This document shows positions 8,147 through 17,123 of a stretch of DNA of 64,000 nt, piece by piece. The notes beneath the pieces are model-generated. The model had not been told where the DNA came from and did no database searches. It was given only the letters and a program-made list of their open reading frames with translations. Numbering within the stretch: position 1 is the first letter of the stretch; the number at the start of each line of letters is the position of its first letter. Origin of the DNA: Falsiphaeobacter marinintestinus. GTDB taxonomy: Bacteria; Pseudomonadota; Alphaproteobacteria; Rhodobacterales; Rhodobacteraceae. Both the position numbers and the translations under genes were made by a program. The stretch covers positions 124,001-188,000 of the forward strand of contig NZ_VOGO01000003.1 of assembly GCF_007923355.1 (NCBI RefSeq), read 5' to 3'.

Positions 8147-9739
8147 TTACTTGGACCCGGTCGCTTCGAGGATCATCGCCGACGCGTCACCAATGGTGAA
8201 GCTACCCGGTTTCTGACGCGGTGGGAACTCTTCGAACGTGGCCAGGAACTTGCCGACATAATCAGCCGCTGGAAGCAGCAGATAGACGCGGTCCAGATAC
8301 CAGTCCCAATAGGTGTTGGACGTGATGTTGGAACGTTCGTAAGGGTCACGACGCAGGTTGAACAAGAGCGGAATACGCAGCTCGGTCCAAGGCTCGGCCC
8401 AGGCGCGAAGGGTCTGGGGATAACGATGCTCAAGGAAGATAGCTTTCCAGTCGTCATAACGCAGAGCGGTCAGGTCACCGTCATCCGAGAAATAAAAGAT
8501 CTCGTGACGTGGGCCTTCATCAGCTTCACCTGTAAGATAGGGCAGGAAGTTGTAGCCATCCAGATGCACGCGGTATTCGCGTCCAATCGCCTGAACACCG
8601 CCTTCAAGCAGCTGCTCTTTGATGTTCGGGTTTCCGGCAACGGCCAAGTAAGTCGGCAACCAGTCCATGTGGTGCATGATCTCGTTGCTGATAGAACCGG
8701 CTTCGATTTGACCGGGCCAACGCACCATCGACGGCACACGCCAGCCGCCTTCCCAGTTGGTGTTCTTTTCACCCCGGAACGGTGTCATCGCAGCATCTGG
8801 CCAGCTGTTCATGTGCGGGCCGTTGTCGGTCGAGTAATGCACGATGGTGTTGTCGGCGATGCCAAGTTCGTCCAGCAGGTCAAGGAACTGACCGATGTGC
8901 AGGTCATGTTCGACCATACCGGCCTGATATTCGTCCAGGTGCTTACCAGCGATTTCGTCAGCCTGTGTCCGCATTTCGTCTTTGACGTGGGTGCGGAAGT
9001 GCATCCGGGTGCCAGACCACCAAACGAACCAGGGAACACCTTCTTCGGTCTTGCGCTTGATAAAGTCGATGGCCGCGGCAGACGTTTCGTCGTCTACGGT
9101 TTCCATGCGTTTTTTGGTCAGCGGGCCGGTGTCTTCAATGGCACCATCAGCGCTGGATTTGATCACCCCGCGCGGGCCAAAACGCTCGCGAAATTCAGGG
9201 TTTTGCGGATAATCTTCGTTCTCGGGCTCTTCTTCAGCATTCAGGTGATACAGATTGCCGAAAAATTCGTCGAAACCGTGGTTTGTCGGCAGCATCTCAT
9301 CCCGGTCACCCAGGTGGTTTTTGCCGAACTGACCCGTGGCATAACCTTGCGCTTTGAGAAGACCGGCGATTGTCGGATCTTCAATCTGCATGCCTTCCTT
9401 GGCGCCTGGCATGCCGACTTTCGACAGGCCGGTGCGGAAGACCGATTGCCCCATGATGAACGACGACCGCCCGGCGGTACAGGATTGTTCACCATAGTAG
9501 TCGGTAAAGATCATGCCTTCGTTGGCGACCCGGTCGATATTGGGCGTTTGATAGCCCATCAGTCCCATCGTGTAAGCCGAAATATTCGACTGTCCGATGT
9601 CATCGCCCCAGATCACAAGAATATTTGGTTTTTCCGACTGTGCCCAAGCTGGCGCGGCCAGCAGAACGGCGACTGACAAGGTCGCTATCCCGTGCATGGA
9701 CCGTCGGCAACTGTTTGCCACGGTTTTAAAGTCTATCAT
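8147..9739 (-). CDS. Secreted arylsulfatase (type I, Cys-type)
   Basis: The 530-residue enzyme starts with an ATG preceded by GGAGAC and has a signal peptide ending AAPAWAQ. The sulfatase core is complete: WGDDIG supplies two metal-binding aspartates, SCTAGRSSF carries the Cys of the C-x-A-x-R signature that is oxidised to formylglycine, and STDNGPHMNSWPD gives the later Asp-Asn metal pair. Such enzymes hydrolyse sulfate esters in the periplasm. A formylglycine-generating enzyme or anaerobic SME must be encoded elsewhere, as none is in the window. The gene has its own terminator. The natural substrate, whether a small aryl sulfate or a fragment of algal polysaccharide, is unknown. Confidence 0.9.
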   Translation of the reverse strand: MIDFKTVANSCRRSMHGIATLSVAVLLAAPAWAQSEKPNILVIWGDDIGQSNISAYTMGLMGYQTPNIDRVANEGMIFTDYYGEQSCTAGRSSFIMGQSVFRTGLSKVGMPGAKEGMQIEDPTIAGLLKAQGYATGQFGKNHLGDRDEMLPTNHGFDEFFGNLYHLNAEEEPENEDYPQNPEFRERFGPRGVIKSSADGAIEDTGPLTKKRMETVDDETSAAAIDFIKRKTEEGVPWFVWWSGTRMHFRTHVKDEMRTQADEIAGKHLDEYQAGMVEHDLHIGQFLDLLDELGIADNTIVHYSTDNGPHMNSWPDAAMTPFRGEKNTNWEGGWRVPSMVRWPGQIEAGSISNEIMHHMDWLPTYLAVAGNPNIKEQLLEGGVQAIGREYRVHLDGYNFLPYLTGEADEGPRHEIFYFSDDGDLTALRYDDWKAIFLEHRYPQTLRAWAEPWTELRIPLLFNLRRDPYERSNITSNTYWDWYLDRVYLLLPAADYVGKFLATFEEFPPRQKPGSFTIGDASAMILEATGSK

Positions 9740-10105
9740 TGGTGTCTCCTAACAACTCCGCGCCTGATAAAGCCCGAATTTCTTTAACTAGCCCGCCGAA
9801 AAAAAACGTCGACGTCACAACGCATCCAACCCCCAAAATTAACAAAAAACGAATGGAATCGGACCTCAGAAGCTTACGCCAGCTTCGGTAAATCGAACAC
9901 GCCAAATGTCGGATTATTCCTGTACCTTCGGGAATCCTTCAGGCATCTGAATACGCCTTTCGGATAGATCGGGTACCCGGTTGGCGGGCTTTGCGGCGCA
10001 ATGTCTTGTGGGTCGCAACACCGTTGTGGGCGGGCGTCATAGGCTGGAGTGGACGAACCGGGCCTAGGAACGGATACTTGGCCACACAGCATAGACGATA
10101 GAGGG
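9740..10105. other. Intergenic region between arylsulfatase and BatD genes
   Basis: These 366 bp hold no convincing gene. The left part (about 9765-9860) is AT-rich for this genome, with runs of A and T, and must contain the arylsulfatase promoter on the minus strand; GGAGAC just before the sulfatase ATG is its ribosome site. The right part is the 3' flank of the Bat operon. Frames through it are short and lack ribosome sites. No tRNA, repeat or clear terminator was seen. Confidence 0.6.
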
Positions 10106-11362
10106 CTAAGTAGAACCGAGCGGATTCAAGAGGGGAAGGCGGTCTGGAAGCGCATTGCGGGTTTTGACAGTCGCCCTTAGCACCCCAAAGGCTTTGCTGA
10201 CGTCGTTCCAATTCTCCGGGCCTTGGGTCTGGCCCCCAAATCGTGCGGCCCCGATATGCTGCAACGCAGATGTCAACGCCGCCGCTTCGGGCAAAGCATC
10301 GGCCTGTTCGCAAAAGCTGCGCCAGTGATCAAGCGCTGCATAAGTTGTGTTGAGATCCTTTGCCGCCACAGCCATCTGAACGCGTTGTGCAGCATAGTCT
10401 TCTGATGCTTCCCAAGCGGCTTTTTTCGAAGCGCGCCAGTTCCGTAACTGCGGGGCCAACCAACGCCACAGGAAATAGCCCAAGAGCGCGGCCAGCAAAA
10501 CCGCCAGAGCCCATCCTGCCACGTCCCACGGGTCCATCGGCGGCGCCGGTGGCTCGGCCACAGTCAATTCGGTGCCGGGCAGCGTGATAGTTTCGACCGT
10601 TTTGCTGTCCAGATTGTACCAATTCAGAGTGATCTCGGGCAGGCTGGTCGTTCCGCCGGTCTGCGCGACATAACTGACACGTTCGGTCCGGGTGCCCGAT
10701 AGCGTCCCGCGATTTTCGGTTTCGCTCACACGCGGTTCATCCGCGTAGGCGCGCAAAGGCCCGTCTTCCGGGCGGGACAGCAGATTGGGGATCAGGATGG
10801 GAGTGGTGCCGTCGATCCGGGCCGTCAGGGTGCGGGTGATGGCGTCGCCCACCTGCAGTTCTCCTTCTGAGTCACCTTCGAATGTCTGATCGACGGTGAA
10901 CCCGACAGCTGCGATAAACGGCGACAGGTCTTTTGCCGCGTCCGGTACAATTGCCGTGATCAGGATCGGGGCAAGCGACAGGTTGTCGGTCACCGGATCG
11001 GAACTGCCCGGCGCGGCATAAGTGATCGTCAGCGTTTTGCCGGAAATGTTGAACTGTCCCGGTGCCAGCGGATACAGCCGGTAGGCCCGGCTGGTGCCGG
11101 ACCATGTCTCGCCGTTCACTTTTTCGCTGACGGGTGTTGTCGCGCGTTCTGGCAGGCGGACCATCAGGTCAGGTTGTTCAAGGTTGGGATAGACGGGCGG
11201 CGTTGGCATCCAGGTCGGCACCAGAACTTTGATCCTCAGCACCACAGGTTGGCCCGCGATGACCTCGGTCGTGTCCAGCGTCACGTCGACCCGTGGGCTG
11301 TCTTGCGCCAAGGTCAAAGCGGGCCAAAGCAACAGCAGCAGACATACAATCAGGCGTCTCAT
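10106..11362 (-). CDS. BatD-like oxygen-tolerance protein
   Basis: From ATG at 11362 the protein has 418 residues: a signal peptide (MRRLIVCLLLLLWPALTLAQ), a periplasmic beta-rich region starting with VDVTLDTTEVIAGQPVVLRIKV as in BatD proteins, one membrane helix (VAGWALAVLLAALLGYFLW) and a cytoplasmic C-terminal helical tail. The start overlaps the stop of the upstream VWA/TPR gene (ATGA), making it the last gene of a six-gene Bat/MoxR operon. BatD-type proteins are thought to contact the VWA proteins at the inner membrane and to help in envelope stress or aerotolerance; their biochemical activity is unsettled. No regulatory site was seen. Confidence 0.8.
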   Translation of the reverse strand: MRRLIVCLLLLLWPALTLAQDSPRVDVTLDTTEVIAGQPVVLRIKVLVPTWMPTPPVYPNLEQPDLMVRLPERATTPVSEKVNGETWSGTSRAYRLYPLAPGQFNISGKTLTITYAAPGSSDPVTDNLSLAPILITAIVPDAAKDLSPFIAAVGFTVDQTFEGDSEGELQVGDAITRTLTARIDGTTPILIPNLLSRPEDGPLRAYADEPRVSETENRGTLSGTRTERVSYVAQTGGTTSLPEITLNWYNLDSKTVETITLPGTELTVAEPPAPPMDPWDVAGWALAVLLAALLGYFLWRWLAPQLRNWRASKKAAWEASEDYAAQRVQMAVAAKDLNTTYAALDHWRSFCEQADALPEAAALTSALQHIGAARFGGQTQGPENWNDVSKAFGVLRATVKTRNALPDRLPLLNPLGST

Positions 11363-12870
11363 TGATTGTCCCCCGCGTTGTCCATCAGAAAACGGCTGCG
11401 CAGGAACTGGGTCATATTCGTATCGATGCTGCTGATCCACTGATCTGCCGTCAGTGGGGCGGCGTCTTCGCTGGGCGCTTCGACCTGGGTGGTCGCGCCG
11501 CGCGCCTCGTCATTGTCAAACACGACATCATCGGCCCCAATGCCTGAATCTTCGCCGGTGTCGGATTGTTCGCGAGCGTCTTCGATATAGTCGAGGGTAT
11601 AGCGGGCGACTTCGAGGTTGTGTTGCGCTTCCGGGAAATCGGGCTGGCGTTCCAGCGCTTTTTCAAAGGCGGCTATGGCCGGGCGGTAGCCCCGGCTTTT
11701 CATATGCGCCATACCTTCGCCAAAGGCGGCCTCGGCGGTGGCGATTCCGGCAAAGACCGTCGCTGCCTCTTCGTACTGACCCGCTTTGTATTTGGCATAG
11801 CCGTTCAGATAGGGGTCGGCGAACACTTCTCCTGCGCGAGCGTATTCCTTACGGTTCAGGGCAATCTGACCTTGCTGATCAGGTGTGAAGAACCAGTCCA
11901 CCCACCCATCTGCGCGCGCGCCGGACGGCGCAAAAGCCGAGGCGAGCACGATGATCCAGACCCAGCGCATGGTCCAGCCGCGTCGGAACCATAACAATAT
12001 CAGCAAAGCAGCGGGCCACGCCAACCACCAGCCACGATCCTCCCAGCGCAGGCGTTCGTCACCCGCCAGAGCGGCAGCATAGGCCGCGCGGACACGGCGT
12101 TCGATCTGATGGATGTCATGGTCATCGGGCGAAATCCGAACAATCGTCGCGCCATCAATCCGATCCAGCTGGGGCAGGGTCACGCTGTCGGGCGCCGCAA
12201 TCAAGAACAGCACTGGTGGCAGATCTGGGGCATTGAAGGCTTCGACCGCAGTGGGACCAAGATCGTCAAGAACAAACAGGATGGCGCCTGGGGTGTCCGC
12301 GTCGCTTAGAATGCTTGCCGCGATATCCAGTGCGGCGGGGGCGTTTTCACCGTCGACGGGCATCGCATCAGGGGTCAGGCTTTCCAGAAGCGGCCGCAGG
12401 ATGTTCGGGTCTTCTGTCAGGGGCGCGACCCGGTGTGCGGTTCCGGCATAGGCAACCAAGGCAGTGCGCGCCCCGGCGCGTTCAGCGATCAGGTCCAGGA
12501 TCTTGAACCGGGCCCGGTCGGCACGTGACGGCGCAAGGTCTGTGCCCTGCATCGACGGCGTCACTTTCAGCGCAACGACCAAAGGCGCAGTATCGGCAAT
12601 CAGCGGGTTGGGGACACGGGTCCAGGCCGGACCTGCAACTGCGATCGCGATCAGAACGGCGGTGAGGGCGACCCCATCGATGGGAAGAATGCGGCGTTCG
12701 TCGACTTTTCCGACGCGCAATGCGGCGGCCAGATGCGGCGCAATCCCGCTTTCGTTCGATTGCCCGGCGGTTTTATGGGGACGTACCATCCACCACAGGA
12801 TCAGCACCACCGGCACGGCGATCAGCCAAAGCGGGCGCAGAAAATGAAACAGGTCGAAAAACTGGCTCAT
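11359..12870 (-). CDS. VWA-TPR protein (BatB-BatC fusion type)
   Basis: The 503-residue protein has two N-terminal membrane segments (about 10-27 and 64-80), a VWA domain at about 90-260, two more membrane helices near 280-330 and a C-terminal TPR region (RKEYARAGEVF and GYRPAIAAFEKALERQPDFPEAQHN), followed by an acidic tail. Its MIDAS motif is degenerate: where BatA here has LDISGS, this one reads LKVTPSM, losing the first metal-binding Asp and the first Ser, although TDLAPSRADRARFKI downstream is typical of BatB. It may bind partners without metal. Both ends overlap neighbouring genes (ATGA), so it is coupled to BatA upstream and BatD downstream. Confidence 0.85.
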   Translation of the reverse strand: MSQFFDLFHFLRPLWLIAVPVVLILWWMVRPHKTAGQSNESGIAPHLAAALRVGKVDERRILPIDGVALTAVLIAIAVAGPAWTRVPNPLIADTAPLVVALKVTPSMQGTDLAPSRADRARFKILDLIAERAGARTALVAYAGTAHRVAPLTEDPNILRPLLESLTPDAMPVDGENAPAALDIAASILSDADTPGAILFVLDDLGPTAVEAFNAPDLPPVLFLIAAPDSVTLPQLDRIDGATIVRISPDDHDIHQIERRVRAAYAAALAGDERLRWEDRGWWLAWPAALLILLWFRRGWTMRWVWIIVLASAFAPSGARADGWVDWFFTPDQQGQIALNRKEYARAGEVFADPYLNGYAKYKAGQYEEAATVFAGIATAEAAFGEGMAHMKSRGYRPAIAAFEKALERQPDFPEAQHNLEVARYTLDYIEDAREQSDTGEDSGIGADDVVFDNDEARGATTQVEAPSEDAAPLTADQWISSIDTNMTQFLRSRFLMDNAGDNQ

Positions 12871-13853
12871 GTCCGGGCTTTCGATTTGCGGGCGGTCAGA
12901 TGCATGGCCGCGACCCCGCCCAGCAGCAGGATCAATGCAACTGCAAGAGGAATAAAGGTCAGGCTTTCGGCGGGGCGATAACTGGTGGTTTCAACCTGGC
13001 GCGGGTTCTGTTCGTCGATCCTGGCATAGACTTCGGTCAGGGCCTGTTCTTCGTCTGCGAAAAAGAATGAACCGCCAGTGCGATCAGCGATGTCCTTTAG
13101 CGTTTCCAGATCGACCTTGTCTTCGCCCGACGCATCGGGGTCGCCGACACCGATCGTGTAAATCGTGACGCCCTTATCCTTGGCGATGCTGGCGGCGTTG
13201 ACCGGGGTCACCCGGCTGGACGTATCGGCCCCGTCGCTGAGCAGGATCATCAGACGCTGATCGACTTCACTGGAGTCGAATGTGCGGATGGCAAGCCCGA
13301 TGGCATCGCCCAATGCCGTGTTCGGGCCGGCCATGCCGACCTCGGTCTGGTCCAGAAACCCGTCAAGGCTTTGCAGATCTTCGGTAAACGGAGCCTGAAC
13401 AAAGGCGCGGGTGCCGAATACGATCAAAGCCATGCGATCACCGTCGCGATCCGCAATGAACTGGCGCATGACATGTTTGACGGCGTCCAGACGTTGATGG
13501 TTTTCGCCGTCAGCCCCCTTGAAATCCCGCTGATCCATCGACCCCGAGATATCAAGCGCCAGCACCACGTCACGGGCCGCCGTTTCAATGACAATCGGGT
13601 CGCCCAACCGTTCAGGACGGGCCAGGGCCGCGACCAATAACACCCAGACGGCAATTGCGATGGCCATCTGGATCCGACCGCGGCTTAGAACCACGGCGCC
13701 TTTGCGGCCTTCCACTCCGGCGGCTTGCGTCACCATCCTGAAGAACGGGATACGAGTCGCCGAGGTTCTGTCGTGATGCGGAGGCGCGAACCGCCAGACC
13801 AGCCAGGGCAGAGGCAACAACAGAGCAACCCATGGAACGGCAAAGGACAGCAT
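12867..13853 (-). CDS. VWA-domain protein, BatA type
   Basis: I take the ATG at 13853, which overlaps the upstream stop (TGATG), giving 328 residues; the open frame continues far upstream but through the DUF4381 gene in another frame. Layout: N-terminal membrane segments (FAVPWVALLLPLPWLVWRF and a second at about 55-75), a VWA domain with an intact MIDAS (LALDISGSMDQRD, later TALGDA and LLSDGADTS), and a C-terminal membrane helix (FIPLAVALILLLGGVAAMHL). BatA-type proteins are membrane-anchored with the VWA domain outside the cytoplasm and bind metal through the MIDAS. It probably pairs with the VWA-TPR protein encoded next. Confidence 0.87.
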   Translation of the reverse strand: MLSFAVPWVALLLPLPWLVWRFAPPHHDRTSATRIPFFRMVTQAAGVEGRKGAVVLSRGRIQMAIAIAVWVLLVAALARPERLGDPIVIETAARDVVLALDISGSMDQRDFKGADGENHQRLDAVKHVMRQFIADRDGDRMALIVFGTRAFVQAPFTEDLQSLDGFLDQTEVGMAGPNTALGDAIGLAIRTFDSSEVDQRLMILLSDGADTSSRVTPVNAASIAKDKGVTIYTIGVGDPDASGEDKVDLETLKDIADRTGGSFFFADEEQALTEVYARIDEQNPRQVETTSYRPAESLTFIPLAVALILLLGGVAAMHLTARKSKART

Positions 13854-14329
13854 CAGACCCCCTCGGACCGTTTGTGGGTTTTGATCCAGTCCCGGGCGAG
13901 CTTGCCCAGATCGGAGGAGGGCGCCGTGTCGCGATACGCGGCCGTGGTCAACACCTGTCCGGGGCCACTGGCAAAGCCAGAACCGGGAAAACTCTGATCC
14001 AGAAACGTCAGCCAGTCCTGGCCATACAGACCCGCGACCTGTTCGCGTGGAAAGGCAGCCAGCGCTGTGCGGCGCAGCACATCGGCGATCCGTGCGGGAT
14101 CGTCTGCTGTCTGCCCAAGTTCGGCAAGGGCCGCTTTGCGATAAGCTTCGGCGCGACGATGGTTGCGCACCCGGCGATAGACGACGATCGATATAGTCAG
14201 CAACACAATGCCAAGAACGATCCAACCGGGTGTTTGTGGCACCATCGAAACCGGCGCAGGCACAGGAACCTCCTCAAGAAGCTCAAGCAATTCGATCAGG
14301 TTTTTGCCTTGCAGCTCGGCTTCCGTCAT
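13853..14329 (-). CDS. DUF4381 family membrane protein
   Basis: This 158-residue protein has the standard position of DUF4381 proteins between DUF58 and the first VWA gene of Bat operons. One membrane helix (GWIVLGIVLLTISIVVYRRV, about 35-54) follows a short Pro-rich segment (EEVPVPAPVSMVPQTPGW), and the rest is helical and cytoplasmic, with LRRTALAAFPREQVAGLYG, a characteristic stretch of the family. Start and stop both overlap the neighbours, so it is translated as part of the same mRNA. No enzymatic role is known; it likely bridges the MoxR/DUF58 pair and the VWA proteins. Confidence 0.82.
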   Translation of the reverse strand: MTEAELQGKNLIELLELLEEVPVPAPVSMVPQTPGWIVLGIVLLTISIVVYRRVRNHRRAEAYRKAALAELGQTADDPARIADVLRRTALAAFPREQVAGLYGQDWLTFLDQSFPGSGFASGPGQVLTTAAYRDTAPSSDLGKLARDWIKTHKRSEGV

Positions 14330-15279
14330 CGCCGTGCTCCGGCATGACCGAACAAGCGCAACATCTGATCCAAGGCCGGTTCAGCCGAGGTCATCGGCAC
14401 AATCGGAAACCCATACCGGCGCGACCAGCCATTAAGCTGCGCCAGACGATCCCGCGACGCTGTCAAGACCCGGGCCTTAACAGCAGGATCGGACGCGTCC
14501 AGATCGGCCTGCAAATCTCCATCTGAAACGGTCACGCGAAAATCATCCGGCAGGGCTGATACGCCCGTCGGGTCCGAGACATGGAACAGGATCAGGTCAT
14601 TGCTGGCCGAAAGACGTCGCAGCAGCGCTTCGGATTTTTCGTCGATGCCATCAAAATCGCTGAACACCAGAACAAGGGCGTTGGTGTGGGCAATGCGGAT
14701 GGCCGATTGCAGAATGCGGTTCAGCGCGATCTGACCCTGCGGACGCAAGTTTGGGTTCAACAGGGCATTTGCATCGGCGATCGAGTTCAAAAGCCGGTTC
14801 AGCGCCAATGAACGGCGCTGCGGGCGGTGTTCGGCCACAGTATCATCGCCAAAAACGATTCCACCGACCCGGTCGCCCTGCGCCAGAACACGGAGCGCGG
14901 CAATCGCCGCAGCCTCGGCGGCGATGACGGATTTCATGTACACTTGTGTTCCGAAGAACATCGACAGGCGTTGATCGACCAGCAGCAAAACCGGACGGTC
15001 GCGTTCTTCTGTATACACACGGACATGCGGCTCACCGGTGCGCGCGGTGACCTTCCAATCGATAGAACGCACATCGTCGCCGGGCATGTAATTGCGCAGT
15101 TCTTCGAAGTTCAGCCCGCGTCCGCGCAAGCGCGAAGAATGTCGCCCATTCAGGACGGATTGCGCCGGTTGGCGTGGCAGGAAAGACAACGCTCCGGCCT
15201 GTCCGCCCAAACGGCGCAGGTGATCGGCATCGACATGGATGCGTGGATCGTTCGGTGGGATTGAGCCGGGTGCGGCCAT
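14326..15279 (-). CDS. DUF58 domain protein of the MoxR/Bat operon
   Basis: The 317-residue protein contains the DUF58 signature around residues 50-100 (SRLRGRGLNFEELRNYMPGDD, then DWKVTARTGEPHVRVYTEERD) and a VWA-like C-terminal part (LVLVFSDFDGIDEKSEALLRR). DUF58 proteins are cytoplasmic partners of MoxR AAA+ ATPases and are thought to act with them in chaperone-like maturation or stress functions. The gene lies 11 bp after moxR and overlaps DUF4381 by 4 bp. No membrane helix or signal peptide is apparent. Confidence 0.87.
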   Translation of the reverse strand: MAAPGSIPPNDPRIHVDADHLRRLGGQAGALSFLPRQPAQSVLNGRHSSRLRGRGLNFEELRNYMPGDDVRSIDWKVTARTGEPHVRVYTEERDRPVLLLVDQRLSMFFGTQVYMKSVIAAEAAAIAALRVLAQGDRVGGIVFGDDTVAEHRPQRRSLALNRLLNSIADANALLNPNLRPQGQIALNRILQSAIRIAHTNALVLVFSDFDGIDEKSEALLRRLSASNDLILFHVSDPTGVSALPDDFRVTVSDGDLQADLDASDPAVKARVLTASRDRLAQLNGWSRRYGFPIVPMTSAEPALDQMLRLFGHAGARR

Positions 15280-15290
15280 CGAACGGTTCC

Positions 15291-16283
15291 TTACGGCAGC
15301 GCCACCAGTTTTGCGATCTCACTCGTCACATCATCGGGCTGCATGCCGTCGCCCTGCGCCTCGAAGCTGAGAGTCATGCGATGGCGGAAAACGTCCGGCA
15401 GGACGGCGCGGACGTCCTGCGGATCGACATAATCGCGTCCCGCAAGCCAGGCATGGGCCCGTCCGCATTTGTCCAGCGCCAGCGAGGCACGGGGGCTGAC
15501 GCCGATTTCGATCCATCGGGCCAGATCATCGCTCAGACTGGCCGGGGTGCGGGTGGCATAGACCAGATCGGCCATGTACCGCTCCATCGCGTCAGACACG
15601 TGGATCTGACCGATTTCGGCACGGGCCGCGAACACGGCATCTTGTGAAATCGCCGCCTTTGGAGCTGGTTTCTCGGCCTTGTCTTGCGCGCTTTCCAGTG
15701 CTGCAATTTCTTCACCCCGCACCAGCCGGATCACTTCGACTTCGTCTTCGACAGGCGGATACGTGATATTCACATGCATCAGGAACCGGTCCATCTGGGC
15801 CTCGGGCAGCGGATAGGTGCCTTCTTGGTCCACCGGGTTCTGCGTGGCCATGACGATGAACAGGGGTTCCATGACATGGGTCGTCCCGGCGACAGTGACC
15901 TGCCGTTCTTCCATCGCTTCCAGCAACGCGGCCTGAACCTTGGCCGGGGCGCGGTTGATTTCATCGGCCAGAACGATGTTGGCAAAGATCGGGCCGGGAT
16001 CAAACCGAAACACGCCGCCCTCATCGGTCTGGGTATACACCTCGGTCCCGGTTACGTCCGATGGCAACAGGTCTGGCGTGAACTGGATGCGACTGAACCG
16101 TGCGTCAAGGTTTTTGGCCATCGCCTTGATCGCGCGGGTCTTGGCCAGCCCGGGCAGGCCTTCGACCAACAGGTTGCCGTTGGCCAGCAGGCCGATCACC
16201 AGCCGGTCGATGACATCGGTTTGCCCGATGATCGACTGGCCCATACGGACCTTAAGTTCGATAATCTCGTCACGTGCCGTCAT
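15291..16283 (-). CDS. moxR: MoxR-family AAA+ ATPase
   Basis: From ATG at 16283, with GAGG seven bases upstream, the protein is 330 residues. It has Walker A EGLPGLAKT, Walker B IVLADEINRAPAKVQAALLE, sensor 1 VMATQNPVDQEGTYPLPEAQ and the helical lid that follows. The MoxR group are AAA+ chaperone-like ATPases that work with VWA proteins, and this one heads an operon with DUF58, DUF4381, two VWA proteins and BatD. An 11-codon extension upstream to 16316 has no better ribosome site. Likely role: ATP-driven conformational work on a VWA-bound envelope target. The client is not identifiable. Confidence 0.92.
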   Translation of the reverse strand: MTARDEIIELKVRMGQSIIGQTDVIDRLVIGLLANGNLLVEGLPGLAKTRAIKAMAKNLDARFSRIQFTPDLLPSDVTGTEVYTQTDEGGVFRFDPGPIFANIVLADEINRAPAKVQAALLEAMEERQVTVAGTTHVMEPLFIVMATQNPVDQEGTYPLPEAQMDRFLMHVNITYPPVEDEVEVIRLVRGEEIAALESAQDKAEKPAPKAAISQDAVFAARAEIGQIHVSDAMERYMADLVYATRTPASLSDDLARWIEIGVSPRASLALDKCGRAHAWLAGRDYVDPQDVRAVLPDVFRHRMTLSFEAQGDGMQPDDVTSEIAKLVALP

Positions 16284-16371
16284 CAGCTGTCCTCGTTTGC
16301 CATTCGTAGTGCACATTTGCGTCGATCCAACCTGTGTTCAAGGTTTGCACTTGTCACAGTCCAAGACGACG

Positions 16372-16860
16372 TCAGTCGTCTTTTTTCTTGGACCCTTTCA
16401 ATAGCATCCCCAACAATGGTCCGATCAGAGAGGGCAGGACACTGCCCAGCGGATCCTGGGCCATGCGCCGCACATCCTGGGCAATGCCGCGCACTTCGGT
16501 CACGGTTTCATCCAGATCAGCCTCAAGTTCGGCCACAGCCAGGTCGCGCATTTCGTTCGCGGGCTCCAGTTCTGAGCCGGGGGCCTGACGGGACGCGATC
16601 TGGGCCAGCAAAAACACCAGAACAAAGTCCGCGCCGGCCACGATCAAGGCAGCGCCATAGGCCGGGAACGATGACTGCAGGGCAAAGAACGCGGCCAGGT
16701 TCAGCATCACCAGACCCATGACCGCGATCAGCCCGGCAAAAGCCATCAACCCGGTTTGCTTGATGATCGCATCCATTTGTCGGCCAGCAATCAGTCGTTC
16801 ACTGCGCAGGATCAGACGGATGTTGCGGCCTATGCGGTTCATGCTGCGATTATCGCTCAT
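16372..16860 (-). CDS. Phage-holin-family (YqjE-like) membrane protein
   Basis: From ATG at 16860 the product has 162 residues, with two adjacent membrane helices (LMAFAGLIAVMGLVMLNLAAFF and YGAALIVAGADFVLVFLLAQ) as in the holin superfamily III/YqjE group, followed by a long helical cytoplasmic tail with heptad-like acidic stretches and a Lys-rich end (GSKKKDD). Despite the family name these are ordinary bacterial envelope proteins, often beside DUF883/ElaB-like proteins. That is the case here: the start overlaps the stop of the DUF883-like gene (ATGA). An extension to 16965 would read through the neighbour and is not supported. There is no sign of a prophage. Confidence 0.78.
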   Translation of the reverse strand: MSDNRSMNRIGRNIRLILRSERLIAGRQMDAIIKQTGLMAFAGLIAVMGLVMLNLAAFFALQSSFPAYGAALIVAGADFVLVFLLAQIASRQAPGSELEPANEMRDLAVAELEADLDETVTEVRGIAQDVRRMAQDPLGSVLPSLIGPLLGMLLKGSKKKDD

Positions 16861-17123
16861 TTCGACATCCTTCCTATGATAAATCCCAGACCGAACGCGG
16901 CGACGACAGTCATCAGTGGTTTGCGCTCGGGCAGGTGCCCAAGTTCTTCTGAAAACTGCGACCACAGCGCGTCGATCTGATCCTTGTCGACCCCGTGACT
17001 GCTCAGCATGTCGGCCAGGGTCTGCTTTTCCGGAGGATCCTGATCGTCCTGATCCTTTTGATCCCTTGCGCGGTCTTCTTTCAACGCTTTCAATTCGTCT
17101 TCAAGTTCAGCTTTTGTCGGCAT
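16857..17123 (-). CDS. DUF883/ElaB-YqjD-like small membrane-associated protein
   Basis: An 88-residue protein with a charged helical N-terminal part (MPTKAELEDELKALKEDRAR, rich in Asp and Lys to residue 35) and a short C-terminal hydrophobic segment (MTVVAAFGLGFIIGRMSK) with the glycine spacing seen in ElaB/YqjD-type proteins, some of which bind ribosomes at the inner membrane in stationary phase. Its start overlaps the AI-2E permease stop (TGATG) and its stop overlaps the holin-like gene start. A ribosome-binding role is known only for enterobacterial relatives and is not shown here. Confidence 0.65.
   Translation of the reverse strand: MPTKAELEDELKALKEDRARDQKDQDDQDPPEKQTLADMLSSHGVDKDQIDALWSQFSEELGHLPERKPLMTVVAAFGLGFIIGRMSK

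Noticed and set aside
13854-14225. N-terminal extension of the BatA-type VWA protein
   Set aside because: The in-frame extension runs through the DUF4381 gene in another frame; the ATG at 13853 gives the normal membrane-anchor start and TGATG coupling.
16372-16860. A prophage remnant suggested by the holin-family name
   Set aside because: No capsid, tail, integrase or lysis genes are nearby. The protein is a YqjE-like chromosomal envelope protein in an operon with DUF883 and AI-2E genes.
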